From NCBI RefSeq assembly GCF_034932145.1, contig NZ_JAYGHV010000011.1, positions 1 through 29,920 of the forward strand: 29,920 nt of DNA. The letters are read 5' to 3'. Below the pieces are notes generated by a model. It saw only the letters and a list, made by a program, of their open reading frames with translations, made no database searches and was not told the origin of the DNA. The position numbers were made by a program, and so were the translations under genes. Positions within the stretch are counted from its first letter, which is position 1. Every line of letters begins with the position of its first letter. Positions 8,276-15,764 of this stretch are shown here, piece after piece. The stretch is from CCY15215 sp034932145. Its GTDB lineage: Bacteria; Cyanobacteriota; Cyanobacteriia; Cyanobacteriales; Spirulinaceae.

Positions 8276-9748
8276 GTGAAAAAACTCAGGTTGATTTTGT
8301 CATCGATTGATGGCATAAATTTCACAATTATTGCAGATGAATTTGGAGAAGAACGCTCCAAACTTCCTTTTTCTGATAGTCGGGGCGATTCTCGACTATT
8401 TACGGTGCTTAGAAGTTTGGATAAGATTGGAACGGGCTACAAAATCAATGAAAAAGACGATCGCGATTGGATGATAGCAGAGAATTTTCTCTCTCCGGAA
8501 AACAATCAATTTTTTCATCCCGATATGGCCAAAAATATTGGTCGAAAACTCTATGAATCTTTATTCATTGGCAAAATTGAAAAGGCACTCTTGACGGCAT
8601 TAGCAGAAGCGAAAGGAGAACGTTTACATATTTCAATCCAATATGATGCTAATGTTATTGAATCTTCTTATTTATCTTTATATCCTTGGCAATTAGCCCA
8701 CGATGGGGCAGAATTCTTAGCCGATCGCCAGGTTAGCTTTTCCTATCTCATTGCTCATCCTAATCTGCTACCTCAAGGAAAAAGAACGGTCGAGCAAATT
8801 AAAGTTTTACTCATTCCATCGGCTGCTTCTAATGAGCAATATCAGCCGATCGAATCGAAAAAGGCTGTCATTGGTCAGGGATTGCAAAAAGCCATTCAAG
8901 GAGGTCGCATTCGTCTGCTATCTTGGTATAATAAAGAAACTGAAACCCCAACGAGAGAAAGACTGCGAGCTTATTTGACAGAACAGGACGAACAACCAGA
9001 TATTATTCATTTTGACGGGCATGGTTTTTTCAAGAAAAAATGTCCCAAACTGGAATGTTCTGAAAGTGATGTAGCCAAAATCTTTCATTCTCTTAGCGAT
9101 TTTCAATGCAAAGTTTGCAAGAGTCCTTTAGAAAAAGCGCAAGGTTTTCTTTGCTTTGAAAGCGATTCTTCTGAAATAGATTATATGAGTGGGGATGATT
9201 TTGCTAGATTAGTGGGACAAAGTAAGCCGGCTCTTGTTATAATTACAGCGTGTAAATCGGCTCTGGCTTATAAAAGCGATTCAGTTTTTAATGGTGTAGC
9301 TCAGAAACTTTTGCGCTATGTACCTGCCGTCATTGCAACTCCTTTTAGCATTTCTGAAAAGAGTGCAACTGATTTTGTCGAGCAATTTTATCGAGCATTG
9401 GGAGCAAAGAAATCTTTGCTAGAAGCAGTCAAACTCGCTTCGGATGCCATGCACTATCATAAGTATGAATGGTATCGTCTTATCCTCTTTTTGCGTGCCG
9501 ATCGCGATGAAGAGGGTAATCTGTTTGAGTTCGACGCGATTGAGCCTCCTGAATACGATCGCCACGATCCCAAAATCAAAAAACTTCAAGAAGATATCGA
9601 ACAATTAGAACAAGAGTACGAAGGTATGAGTCAGGATGCTAGAAATGCTTTGACTTCAGTTATGCGAGGTCGTTTGGGAAAACAAGCCGATATACTTTAT
9701 GATGAATTGAGCTTGAAAAAAGAGGAATTGCATAACCTTTTACACTAA
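8276..9748 (+). CDS. CHAT-domain cysteine protease with zinc-knuckle insert and C-terminal adaptor
   Basis: CHAT domains are caspase-like (clan CD) peptidases; relatives include gasdermin-activating and type III-E CRISPR-linked proteases. The catalytic pair is visible: His249 in DIIHFDGHG and Cys326 in VIITACKSAL. Between them, residues 256-293 carry Cys256, Cys261, Cys278, Cys281 and Cys293, an insert that may bind zinc (CPKLEC and CKVC knuckles). Residues about 431-488 form a charged helical domain that recurs at the N-terminus of the next gene, presumably an effector-associated adaptor coupling the two proteins. The start is GTG 8276 with GGGAG upstream, 12 nt after the trypco2 stop. As the only protease in the operon with an intact dyad, it is the likely executioner. 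Substrate unknown. Confidence 0.9.
   Translation: MKKLRLILSSIDGINFTIIADEFGEERSKLPFSDSRGDSRLFTVLRSLDKIGTGYKINEKDDRDWMIAENFLSPENNQFFHPDMAKNIGRKLYESLFIGKIEKALLTALAEAKGERLHISIQYDANVIESSYLSLYPWQLAHDGAEFLADRQVSFSYLIAHPNLLPQGKRTVEQIKVLLIPSAASNEQYQPIESKKAVIGQGLQKAIQGGRIRLLSWYNKETETPTRERLRAYLTEQDEQPDIIHFDGHGFFKKKCPKLECSESDVAKIFHSLSDFQCKVCKSPLEKAQGFLCFESDSSEIDYMSGDDFARLVGQSKPALVIITACKSALAYKSDSVFNGVAQKLLRYVPAVIATPFSISEKSATDFVEQFYRALGAKKSLLEAVKLASDAMHYHKYEWYRLILFLRADRDEEGNLFEFDAIEPPEYDRHDPKIKKLQEDIEQLEQEYEGMSQDARNALTSVMRGRLGKQADILYDELSLKKEELHNLLH
9566..9745 (+). repeat. Adaptor-domain duplication, copy A (3' end of CHAT gene)
   Basis: About 175 bp encoding DPKIKKLQEDIEQLEQEYEG and SQDARNAL...RGRL is closely similar at DNA level to 9803-9980 in the next gene, including an identical stretch from AGTCAGGATGCTAG onward. 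It indicates a fairly recent local duplication. Confidence 0.88.
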
Positions 9749-9760
9749 TTTTACACTAAT
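9739..9760 (+). repeat. Perfect 11-bp tandem repeat across the CHAT stop codon
   Basis: TTTACACTAAT occurs twice without a gap (9739-9749, 9750-9760). The first copy contains the TAA stop of the CHAT gene. It may be a slippage product or the seam of the adaptor duplication. Confidence 0.9.
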
Positions 9761-9781
9761 TATTAAATTTTAAGATTGGTA

Positions 9782-10783
9782 ATGAACTTTAGTTTAGATA
9801 ACGATCCAAAGATTAAAAAACTTCAAGAGGATATGGAGCAGTTAAATCAAGATTACGAAGGTATTAGTCAGGATGCTAGAAATGCTTTGGATTCTGTTAT
9901 ACGAGGTCGTTTGGAAAAGCAGGCTGAAAAGATTTATGACGAGTGGAAGCTAAAAAAGGCGGATTTGGAAGAGCTAAGAGAAAAGTTAAATCTAACTCGT
10001 TCTCAAGAAACAAATAACAAAAATATTATTTATGTAGAATCTCAGACAAAATTATTGAATTTTGATTATAAGCAAGCACTACAAAGATTTTCTAAAACAA
10101 TTGAAAAAATTCACTGTAGAGAGGGAGGAGCAAGATTTTTTGTTATCGAGAAATGTTTGTCTAATGGAGGTAAATATTGCAGCAAAAAACTCATTCATTA
10201 TTTGCAGCAAACAATAACTAAGGGTAAATTTTTCGAGAAAAAAATTCAGTCGATTCCAGGCGAACAACAAAATAAACAGGAATTTTTACGGCGTTTAGCC
10301 GGCGAATTACATCTCGATATAAACTCTGAATTTTTGGAGAGAGATATTATTCAAAAAATTCATTCTTTATTTGCTAAAGATGATTCTGGACTTGCTCATT
10401 TTTTCCATTTTTCGGGCTATAAAATTCTCGCAAAAGACAAAACATTTTGGAATTGGTTTATTGATAGTTTTTGGACTCAGCTCATTACAAGTTTGCCCAA
10501 TCATCCGTATTTAAAGTTAATTTTTTTGTTTGAGTTAGATGTAGAAATTCCCAAAGATATATCCGTACAATATATTTGTACTTCTTTTGCTGAAGCTAGT
10601 CCTAATAAAATTGTTAAATTACCTTTAAAAAGATGTCAGATGAAAGAAATCGAAAATTGGTTATATAATGATTCTGACTTTTCTCGTTCTGTTTGCGAGC
10701 AAATTCTTCAGACAATTGAGGAAGAAACCGAACGAAAACCCAATCTCGTCTATGAAAAATTTCTCGAACTTCTAAACCAATAA
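9782..10783 (+). CDS. Adaptor domain plus inactive STAND (iSTAND) protein
   Basis: The 333-aa protein has two parts. Residues 8-65 repeat the C-terminal adaptor of the CHAT protein (DPKIKKLQEDMEQLNQDYEG, then SQDARNAL and RGRLEKQAEK). Residues about 90-330 resemble a STAND NTPase core that has lost its nucleotide site: LNFDYKQALQRFSK is the usual lead-in, but the P-loop position reads VIEKCLSNGGKYCSKKLI with no proper GxxxxGK[ST], and no acidic Walker B follows KLIFLFELD. This matches the inactive-STAND class that relays signals in conflict operons. ATG 9782 gives a good start; a TTG two codons earlier is possible. The shared domain predicts direct binding to, or co-assembly with, the CHAT protease. 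The gene is very AT-rich and I see no GCGATCGC in it, suggesting recent acquisition. Confidence 0.75.
   Translation: MNFSLDNDPKIKKLQEDMEQLNQDYEGISQDARNALDSVIRGRLEKQAEKIYDEWKLKKADLEELREKLNLTRSQETNNKNIIYVESQTKLLNFDYKQALQRFSKTIEKIHCREGGARFFVIEKCLSNGGKYCSKKLIHYLQQTITKGKFFEKKIQSIPGEQQNKQEFLRRLAGELHLDINSEFLERDIIQKIHSLFAKDDSGLAHFFHFSGYKILAKDKTFWNWFIDSFWTQLITSLPNHPYLKLIFLFELDVEIPKDISVQYICTSFAEASPNKIVKLPLKRCQMKEIENWLYNDSDFSRSVCEQILQTIEEETERKPNLVYEKFLELLNQ
9803..9980 (+). repeat. Adaptor-domain duplication, copy B (5' end of iSTAND gene)
   Basis: Partner of the copy at 9566-9745. Most differences are third-position changes or conservative substitutions, so both copies seem to be kept functional. Confidence 0.88.
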
Positions 10784-10801
10784 ATTATTACCATAAATTT
10801 C

Positions 10802-11821
10802 ATGAGTAAAGTAACTGACGATTTTTACATCGACCCTGAATATCAACTTAAAGATATTCTTTCGGATATTAAAGCCGATATTCCACAAGAATCAGAACCC
10901 TACTATTGTAGCGCCCAATCTGGACTGATAAAAGCTGTCAATCTTTCTATCTATTTGAGGCGACCTCTATTATTAGAAGGAGAAGCGGGTTGCGGGAAAA
11001 CTCGTCTGGCTAGAGCGATCGCCTATAAACTGAGACTACCTTACTATCGTTGGGATGTTCGTTCTAACAGCAAAGCACAAGATGGGTTGTATACCTATGA
11101 TGCTATCTTGCGCTTGCACGACGTACAAATTCAAAAATTAGCTAATTCTTCAGAGATAGAAAGTGAAAATCCTCCCAAAAATCAAGGAAAAACAACGACG
11201 AGAAACCCCAGTAAAGCTGAAGATTATCGCAAGTTAGGAGCTTTGGGTCAGGCTTTTAATTTTAAAGGATGTCCTTCTGTGGTTTTGATTGATGAAATCG
11301 ATAAAGCTGGGATCGATTTTCCCAACGATTTATTAACCGTGCTGGATGAACCTTGGCAATTTACGATTCCCGAAACGGGCGAAACGATTGAAGCGATCGC
11401 GCATAATAGACCGATTGTTATTATTACCAGCAATCGAGAGAAAGGCAACCTTCCTGCTCCTTTTTTACGGCGTTGTATTTATTTCTATCTCGAATTTCCC
11501 AAGGGACAATTAGAGGAAATTGTCCGAGTGCATGACGAAAAAGCTCAACGCGCGACAGGTAAAACAAACAGCAAAAAAAGTCAAGAAAATATCATAGATC
11601 GAGGAATAGATTGCTTTTTGAAAATTCGCGAGGATGACAGTTTGCTGAAGAAACCGGGAACAAGCGAATTTTTAGACTGGCTCGAAGCACTCAGGAATTT
11701 TGATAAAGATATTCCCAATCCAGTCAGGCAACTAACTAAAGGGAATTTAATTCCTTATCGGGAATTGTTGTTCAAACATTCCGAAGATTGGTGTAGATAT
11801 AAAGATTGGAGGATTTCGTGA
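10802..11821 (+). CDS. MoxR-family AAA+ ATPase
   Basis: This is a 339-aa AAA+ ATPase of the MoxR type, the motor that works with vWA proteins to remodel partner proteins. Visible motifs are Walker A GEAGCGKT (60-67), Walker B VVLIDEID (160-167), sensor-1 IITSN (207-211) and a basic FLRRC (221-225) that may hold the arginine finger. Residues 118-140 form a polar insert. The start ATG 10802 is 18 nt after the iSTAND stop. The last codons overlap the next gene by 4 nt (GTGA), so the MoxR and vWA proteins are translationally coupled, as expected of a complex. In the operon it is the likely NTP-dependent switch that holds the effectors inactive until a signal arrives. Confidence 0.9.
   Translation: MSKVTDDFYIDPEYQLKDILSDIKADIPQESEPYYCSAQSGLIKAVNLSIYLRRPLLLEGEAGCGKTRLARAIAYKLRLPYYRWDVRSNSKAQDGLYTYDAILRLHDVQIQKLANSSEIESENPPKNQGKTTTRNPSKAEDYRKLGALGQAFNFKGCPSVVLIDEIDKAGIDFPNDLLTVLDEPWQFTIPETGETIEAIAHNRPIVIITSNREKGNLPAPFLRRCIYFYLEFPKGQLEEIVRVHDEKAQRATGKTNSKKSQENIIDRGIDCFLKIREDDSLLKKPGTSEFLDWLEALRNFDKDIPNPVRQLTKGNLIPYRELLFKHSEDWCRYKDWRIS
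11808..11812 (+). promoter_or_regulatory. Ribosome site that fixes the vWA start at GTG 11818
   Basis: GGAGG lies 5 nt before GTG 11818, inside the end of the MoxR gene. It rules out the upstream in-frame TTG at 11806, which overlaps the ribosome site itself. Confidence 0.75.
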
Positions 11822-12897
11822 AAGATTTTGACTCCCAACAAATGCTTGATGAGGTTTTCCAACGGGTGCGCCAAGATTTTCAAATCGGCACAAGCGAATA
11901 TTTGGCAGCTTTGCAAGCATTAAGAGGAGGTTGGGGCAATAACGAAGAAGATTTGAGGGAAATGCTGCAATTATTATGGTGTCATTCTCTTTCTCAACAA
12001 GATCATTTTTTAGGGTTTTGGGATGCGAGTAAGGTTAGTTTGGCAGAAAAGAAAACTGAATCCGATCGCGATCGCCAACAACAGTCAGTTTCTCCAGCTT
12101 CTACAGATTTATCGCCCAAATCCGATGCGATCGCCAATACAATTACTCATGAAATCGGACCATTAAAACAACAAACTGCCTATCGTTTTGCCCCTGTTCC
12201 CACTCGCGCTCCTTTGACGGCAATGGATAGCGAAATGCCTGCGGTCTTTCCGACGGATTTTCCCCTGTCTCGGCGCGCAATGATTTACCATTGGCAATAT
12301 ATTAATCGTCCTGTCAAAGATGGCAGTGAGGATGTTTTAGATGTCAGCGAAACAGTGGAAAGAGCGGCACGACAGGGATTTTTCTTATCTCCCGCTTATA
12401 CTCGGCAAGAAACCAATCACGCTCATTTGCTATTACTGATCGATCGCAATGGTTCCATGACTCCTTTTCATCCTCTGACCCGCGAATTAGTGAAAACTGC
12501 TCGCTGGGAAAGTAGTTTGGCAAAGTTGGATATTTTCTATTTTCACAATGTTCCAGCGACAAGCATCTATCGCGATCCTTATTTGATGGAATCGGTTTTG
12601 CTTGCTGAGGTGCTAAAAATGTGCGATCGCAATACGAGCGTGTTAGTGGTCAGCGATGGAGGAGCCGCGAGGGGATATCGTTCTTTGGCAAGAGTTCAAG
12701 CAACAACGGAATTTTTATTGGATATGGGGGAGAAAACCAGTTATATTGCATGGTTGAATCCCATACCCAAAAACCGTTGGTATCGAACCTCTGCCCAATT
12801 TATTGCCGATCGCGTGCCGATGTTTCCTATGGATAACCAAGGATTGAGTCATGCGATCGATACTATTATGGGGAAAAAGCTCTCTCAGTATCGTTAA
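11818..12897 (+). CDS. vWA-domain protein, partner of MoxR ATPase
   Basis: In this 359-aa protein, residues 1-70 form a small helical domain, followed by a low-complexity polar linker (75-120). Residues about 200-350 are a von Willebrand A fold: HLLLLIDRNGSM (MIDAS-like D209, G212, S213) and LVVSDGGAARGY (D280). The canonical DxSxS has Asn at the first Ser position (D-R-N-G-S), so metal binding may be altered. vWA proteins encoded next to MoxR ATPases act as recruiting partners for the ATPase, here presumably linking it to the sensor protein encoded next. The start is GTG with GGAGG upstream, overlapping the MoxR stop by 4 nt. The next gene begins 8 nt after the stop. Confidence 0.82.
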   Translation: MKDFDSQQMLDEVFQRVRQDFQIGTSEYLAALQALRGGWGNNEEDLREMLQLLWCHSLSQQDHFLGFWDASKVSLAEKKTESDRDRQQQSVSPASTDLSPKSDAIANTITHEIGPLKQQTAYRFAPVPTRAPLTAMDSEMPAVFPTDFPLSRRAMIYHWQYINRPVKDGSEDVLDVSETVERAARQGFFLSPAYTRQETNHAHLLLLIDRNGSMTPFHPLTRELVKTARWESSLAKLDIFYFHNVPATSIYRDPYLMESVLLAEVLKMCDRNTSVLVVSDGGAARGYRSLARVQATTEFLLDMGEKTSYIAWLNPIPKNRWYRTSAQFIADRVPMFPMDNQGLSHAIDTIMGKKLSQYR

Positions 12898-12905
12898 AAT
12901 CAGGA

Positions 12906-15332
12906 ATGGCAGTAATTGACTTGTTTGTTGAGGAGAAAGAACAAGCGAAAAAAAATGTAGACCGCTTCGTGAGCCGTTTTGATGAATCCTATCGGCTGCT
13001 TGTCTATCATGCTGCGATTCCTTTAATTGTTACTCCCGAACTTCTCAATTACTTGCGGCATCAATTTTTGCGGGGACGAGTTTCTTGGGTGGCAGAAGTC
13101 GATCTACTGCTCTCTGATTTATTTAGTCCGGTGGGTTATGAATTATATGCGATGGAGTCTCCAGTTCGTGCTTATCTACTGGAAAATCTTGAGACATTTT
13201 TTCAGGTGCAAGGATTGAAGGAGAAGCACTTACAAGAAGTAGCTTTGATTTTATTGAGTTATATTAAACATCTTGCTCGCACTCATTCTTTTTTACGCCC
13301 TCCTGAATTGCAGGCACAGCAATGGGCAGCGATGGTTTGTTTGGAAGATAAAAAAGAGCAAGTTTATCAAGAAATTAAGGCGGCATTTCAGCAATGCGGA
13401 AGTGAAGCAGAATGGGCGAGACTGACGCAAATTACAGGAGAACTCAGCCCTCAGTTAAGCGGTTATCCTTCTTTTATTAAGTTTACTGAGTTATTGAGAG
13501 ATTTATTACTCGAGGGAAAGCCGGACTCGAAGGAAAAAAGAGAGGCGATCGCGCAACTCGGTCGAGAGTTAGAAATTGATTTATCTGGGTTGGGAATTGG
13601 AGAAAGACAAACCTTTCAAGAGTTAGAAATAGATTTTCAAAAATCGAGAGTTAGAGGAGGAAAAAATTATGCGATCGCGATCGGCATCAACAATTACAAT
13701 TATTTTCGTTCTTTACAATATGGCAAGCGAGATGCAGAGGCGATCGCAACTTGGTTCGAGCAACAAGCCTCAACCGATCGCGTTTTTCGATTTAGCGAAG
13801 ATTCTCCTTCAATTGATGTTGCTGGCGATCGGCAGATTATTACCAAACCAACATATAGTAATTTACTCTCATTTTTAAGCGCACTAAAATCGTTATTAAT
13901 GCCAGAAGATAGAGTGTGGTTTTTCTTTTCAGGTCATGGCTGTCGAAAGAGAGATAAAGACTATTTGATGCTAAGTGATAGCGACCCTAAAGAGGTAGAA
14001 TCTACAGCTATCTCTGTGGATAATATCGCTCGACAATTGTTTGATTTTGGAGCAGGTCGGGTGATTTTGCTATTAGATGCCGAACGTTATTCTATTTCAG
14101 AATCTTCTTCAGATTCCCTCTCGAATGCAGTTTTATCTTTAGAGCAACAGTTGAGCCAAGAATTGAGAGGCGATCGCGGTCTGGCGATCTCTTATTCTTC
14201 CAGTCCCGAACAAATGTCTTATGAAATCGAGCAATTGGAATATGGTAGCTTCACCTACACTTTGTTGGAAGCTCTTTCTTCAACTCAAGGAAATATTAGC
14301 ATGGAACACCTCGGACAGTTCTTTCAAGAGCGTGTCGTGCAACTTAACGAGCAGTATGGGAAACCAACGCAAACGCCGCAAAGTTTTATTTCTCCTGCAA
14401 GTCTGCGAGAGTGGATTCCCTTTCCTGCAAACCTTCAGGTATTTGACTATAAAACCCCTACTGTCAATCGTCTCGGTGAAATTATTAAGCAAGATACTCG
14501 ACTCGCTCAATATTTCAGCCAAGATTTGGGGAATGGTGTCTCCGTGGACATGGTAGCTATCCCTGGTGGGACGTTCCAGATGGGTTCGCCAAAAGGGGAA
14601 GGATCTTCCCGAGAAAGACCGCAACATGAAGTGACCGTGCAACCCTTCTTCATGGCTAAATATCCCATCACTCAGGCGCAATGGAGGGCGATCGCATCTC
14701 GTAAAGATTTGCGGTGCGATCGCGACCTCGATGATCTCGATCCTTTTTATTTCAAGGGCGATAATCGTCCTGTAGAGAGAGTCAGTTGGTATCAAGCAGT
14801 AGAGTTTTGCAAGAGGCTGTCGAAGCTAACAGAGCAAGAATATCGACTTCCCAGCGAAGCCGAGTGGGAATATGCCTGTCGTGCTGGGACGACGACTCCG
14901 TTTTCCTGTGGCGAAACTATTACCAGCGAACTGGCGAACTATGATGCTAGTAGAACCTATGCTGGCGAACCCACGGGGCAATATCGAGAAGAAACGACTC
15001 CTGTTGGACAGTTTCCCCCGAATGCCTTTGGCTTGTACGATATGCACGGAAATGTTTTGGAATGGTGTATGGATGAGTGGCACGAGAATTACAACAAGGC
15101 TCCTACTGATGGTAGTGCTTGGGTAAAAAATGAGAATGATAATCGTTCTCAAAAAGAGAAAGGAGATCGCGATCGCTCTCCACTGCGGGGCGGTTCTTGG
15201 TTGTACTACCCAAATGACTGCCGCTCTGCCTACCGCAGCGGCAATGTCTACAGGCGCGGCGATAACAGCAAGATCGTCGGTTTTCGCGTGGTGTGCGGTG
15301 CCGGGAGGACTTCTTCCCTTTTTCTCTCTTAA
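12906..15332 (+). CDS. Helical domain, pseudo-caspase and FGE/C-type-lectin fusion; probable DGR-type variable sensor
   Basis: The 808-aa protein has three parts. Residues 1-240 are mostly helical and resemble N-terminal domains seen in other cyanobacterial FGE proteins (RHQFLRGRVSWVAEVDLLLS). Residues about 253-500 are a caspase-like p20 fold: YAIAIGINNYNYF, then FFSGHG with His344, but the usual DxCHSG is DAERYS, so the catalytic Cys is replaced by Glu393. Residues about 547-798 are a formylglycine-generating-enzyme/C-lectin fold (MVAIPGGTFQMGS, PVERVSWYQAVEFC, YRLPSEAEWEYACRAG, YDMHGNVLEW, RGGSW, GFRVVC). Of the two FGE copper cysteines only Cys772 remains; the other position is Tyr767. 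Both enzymatic sites are thus impaired and a binding role is likely. Codons 766-791 look hypervariable (separate entry). It is the last gene of the operon. Confidence 0.88.
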   Translation: MAVIDLFVEEKEQAKKNVDRFVSRFDESYRLLVYHAAIPLIVTPELLNYLRHQFLRGRVSWVAEVDLLLSDLFSPVGYELYAMESPVRAYLLENLETFFQVQGLKEKHLQEVALILLSYIKHLARTHSFLRPPELQAQQWAAMVCLEDKKEQVYQEIKAAFQQCGSEAEWARLTQITGELSPQLSGYPSFIKFTELLRDLLLEGKPDSKEKREAIAQLGRELEIDLSGLGIGERQTFQELEIDFQKSRVRGGKNYAIAIGINNYNYFRSLQYGKRDAEAIATWFEQQASTDRVFRFSEDSPSIDVAGDRQIITKPTYSNLLSFLSALKSLLMPEDRVWFFFSGHGCRKRDKDYLMLSDSDPKEVESTAISVDNIARQLFDFGAGRVILLLDAERYSISESSSDSLSNAVLSLEQQLSQELRGDRGLAISYSSSPEQMSYEIEQLEYGSFTYTLLEALSSTQGNISMEHLGQFFQERVVQLNEQYGKPTQTPQSFISPASLREWIPFPANLQVFDYKTPTVNRLGEIIKQDTRLAQYFSQDLGNGVSVDMVAIPGGTFQMGSPKGEGSSRERPQHEVTVQPFFMAKYPITQAQWRAIASRKDLRCDRDLDDLDPFYFKGDNRPVERVSWYQAVEFCKRLSKLTEQEYRLPSEAEWEYACRAGTTTPFSCGETITSELANYDASRTYAGEPTGQYREETTPVGQFPPNAFGLYDMHGNVLEWCMDEWHENYNKAPTDGSAWVKNENDNRSQKEKGDRDRSPLRGGSWLYYPNDCRSAYRSGNVYRRGDNSKIVGFRVVCGAGRTSSLFLS
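15190..15300 (+). repeat. Putative DGR variable region at the 3' end of the FGE/lectin domain
   Basis: After the invariant RGGSW (ends 15200), codons 766-791 include TAC, TAC, GAC, TAC, AGC, GGC, GTC, TAC, GGC, AAC, AGC, ATC and GTC. All of these can come from AAC by changing only A residues, the mark of adenine-directed mutagenic retrohoming. Fixed positions (P769, C772 to A775, R777) sit between them, and the segment ends in GFRVVC, the usual end of cyanobacterial variable regions. It is GC-rich with C-ending codons, unlike the rest of the gene. No template repeat or reverse transcriptase is in this window, so the element would have to act from elsewhere or be a relic. Confidence 0.6.
15303..15325 (+). 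terminator. Hairpin plus T tract over the end of the operon
   Basis: GGGAGG ACTT CTTCCC forms a 6-bp stem (one G-T pair) with a 4-nt loop at 15303-15318, followed by TTTTTCT. It overlaps the final codons of the FGE gene. It may be the operon terminator. It also sits where some DGR targets carry a short stem-loop just 3' of the variable region. Confidence 0.4.
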
Positions 15333-15764
15333 CCCTTTTTACTTTGTTTCACTTCTTTTCTCTCATTCTTCTCAGAAACTCAGCCTCTTGCTTATAGTGC
15401 TGCAGTACCACAACAAACTATATCTCAATAAAACTACCTTTTTGTCAATGCTTTCTTCATAAACATTCATTTTTTTGGTAGAGAATGTTTTTATCGATCC
15501 AATCGGATAAAAAAGGGTGGATCGGCGCAAACCCTTAACCTAACGTTACCAAACTGGCAAATTGCTACAAAATGGGCAACTATATCTCCTCTCCTTAAAA
15601 TAGCAGATGTACTGCCCAGATGCAAACAACGCTAACTCGCGGCTTGACAAGAACAAATTCTCTAGATTAAGAAACGTTAAGCCCCTCAATTAATAGAAAA
15701 AACAAAATAGAATAATGAAAAGTATAGCTTATGATTATGTACCCCTTTCCGCACTTCATCGACG
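15333..15764 (+). other. Intergenic, 432 bp, no gene found
   Basis: This AT-rich stretch separates the conflict operon from the convergent methyltransferase gene. I looked here for a template repeat, a second GGTTCTTGG-like copy, an RT gene or the missing 5' half of the GNAT gene and saw none. An AT-only inverted repeat TTTTTATC/GATAAAAA (15488-15495 with 15506-15513) could be a weak bidirectional terminator. Confidence 0.5.

Noticed and set aside
11806..11817. TTG 11806 as start of the vWA gene
   Set aside because: The Shine-Dalgarno GGAGG lies within this extension and fits GTG 11818.
14280..15152. Long minus-strand frames opposite the FGE domain
   Set aside because: They are antisense shadows of a well-conserved coding region.
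15333..15764. DGR template repeat or reverse transcriptase just downstream of the FGE gene
   Set aside because: No sequence resembling the variable region and no coding frame of useful size is present there.
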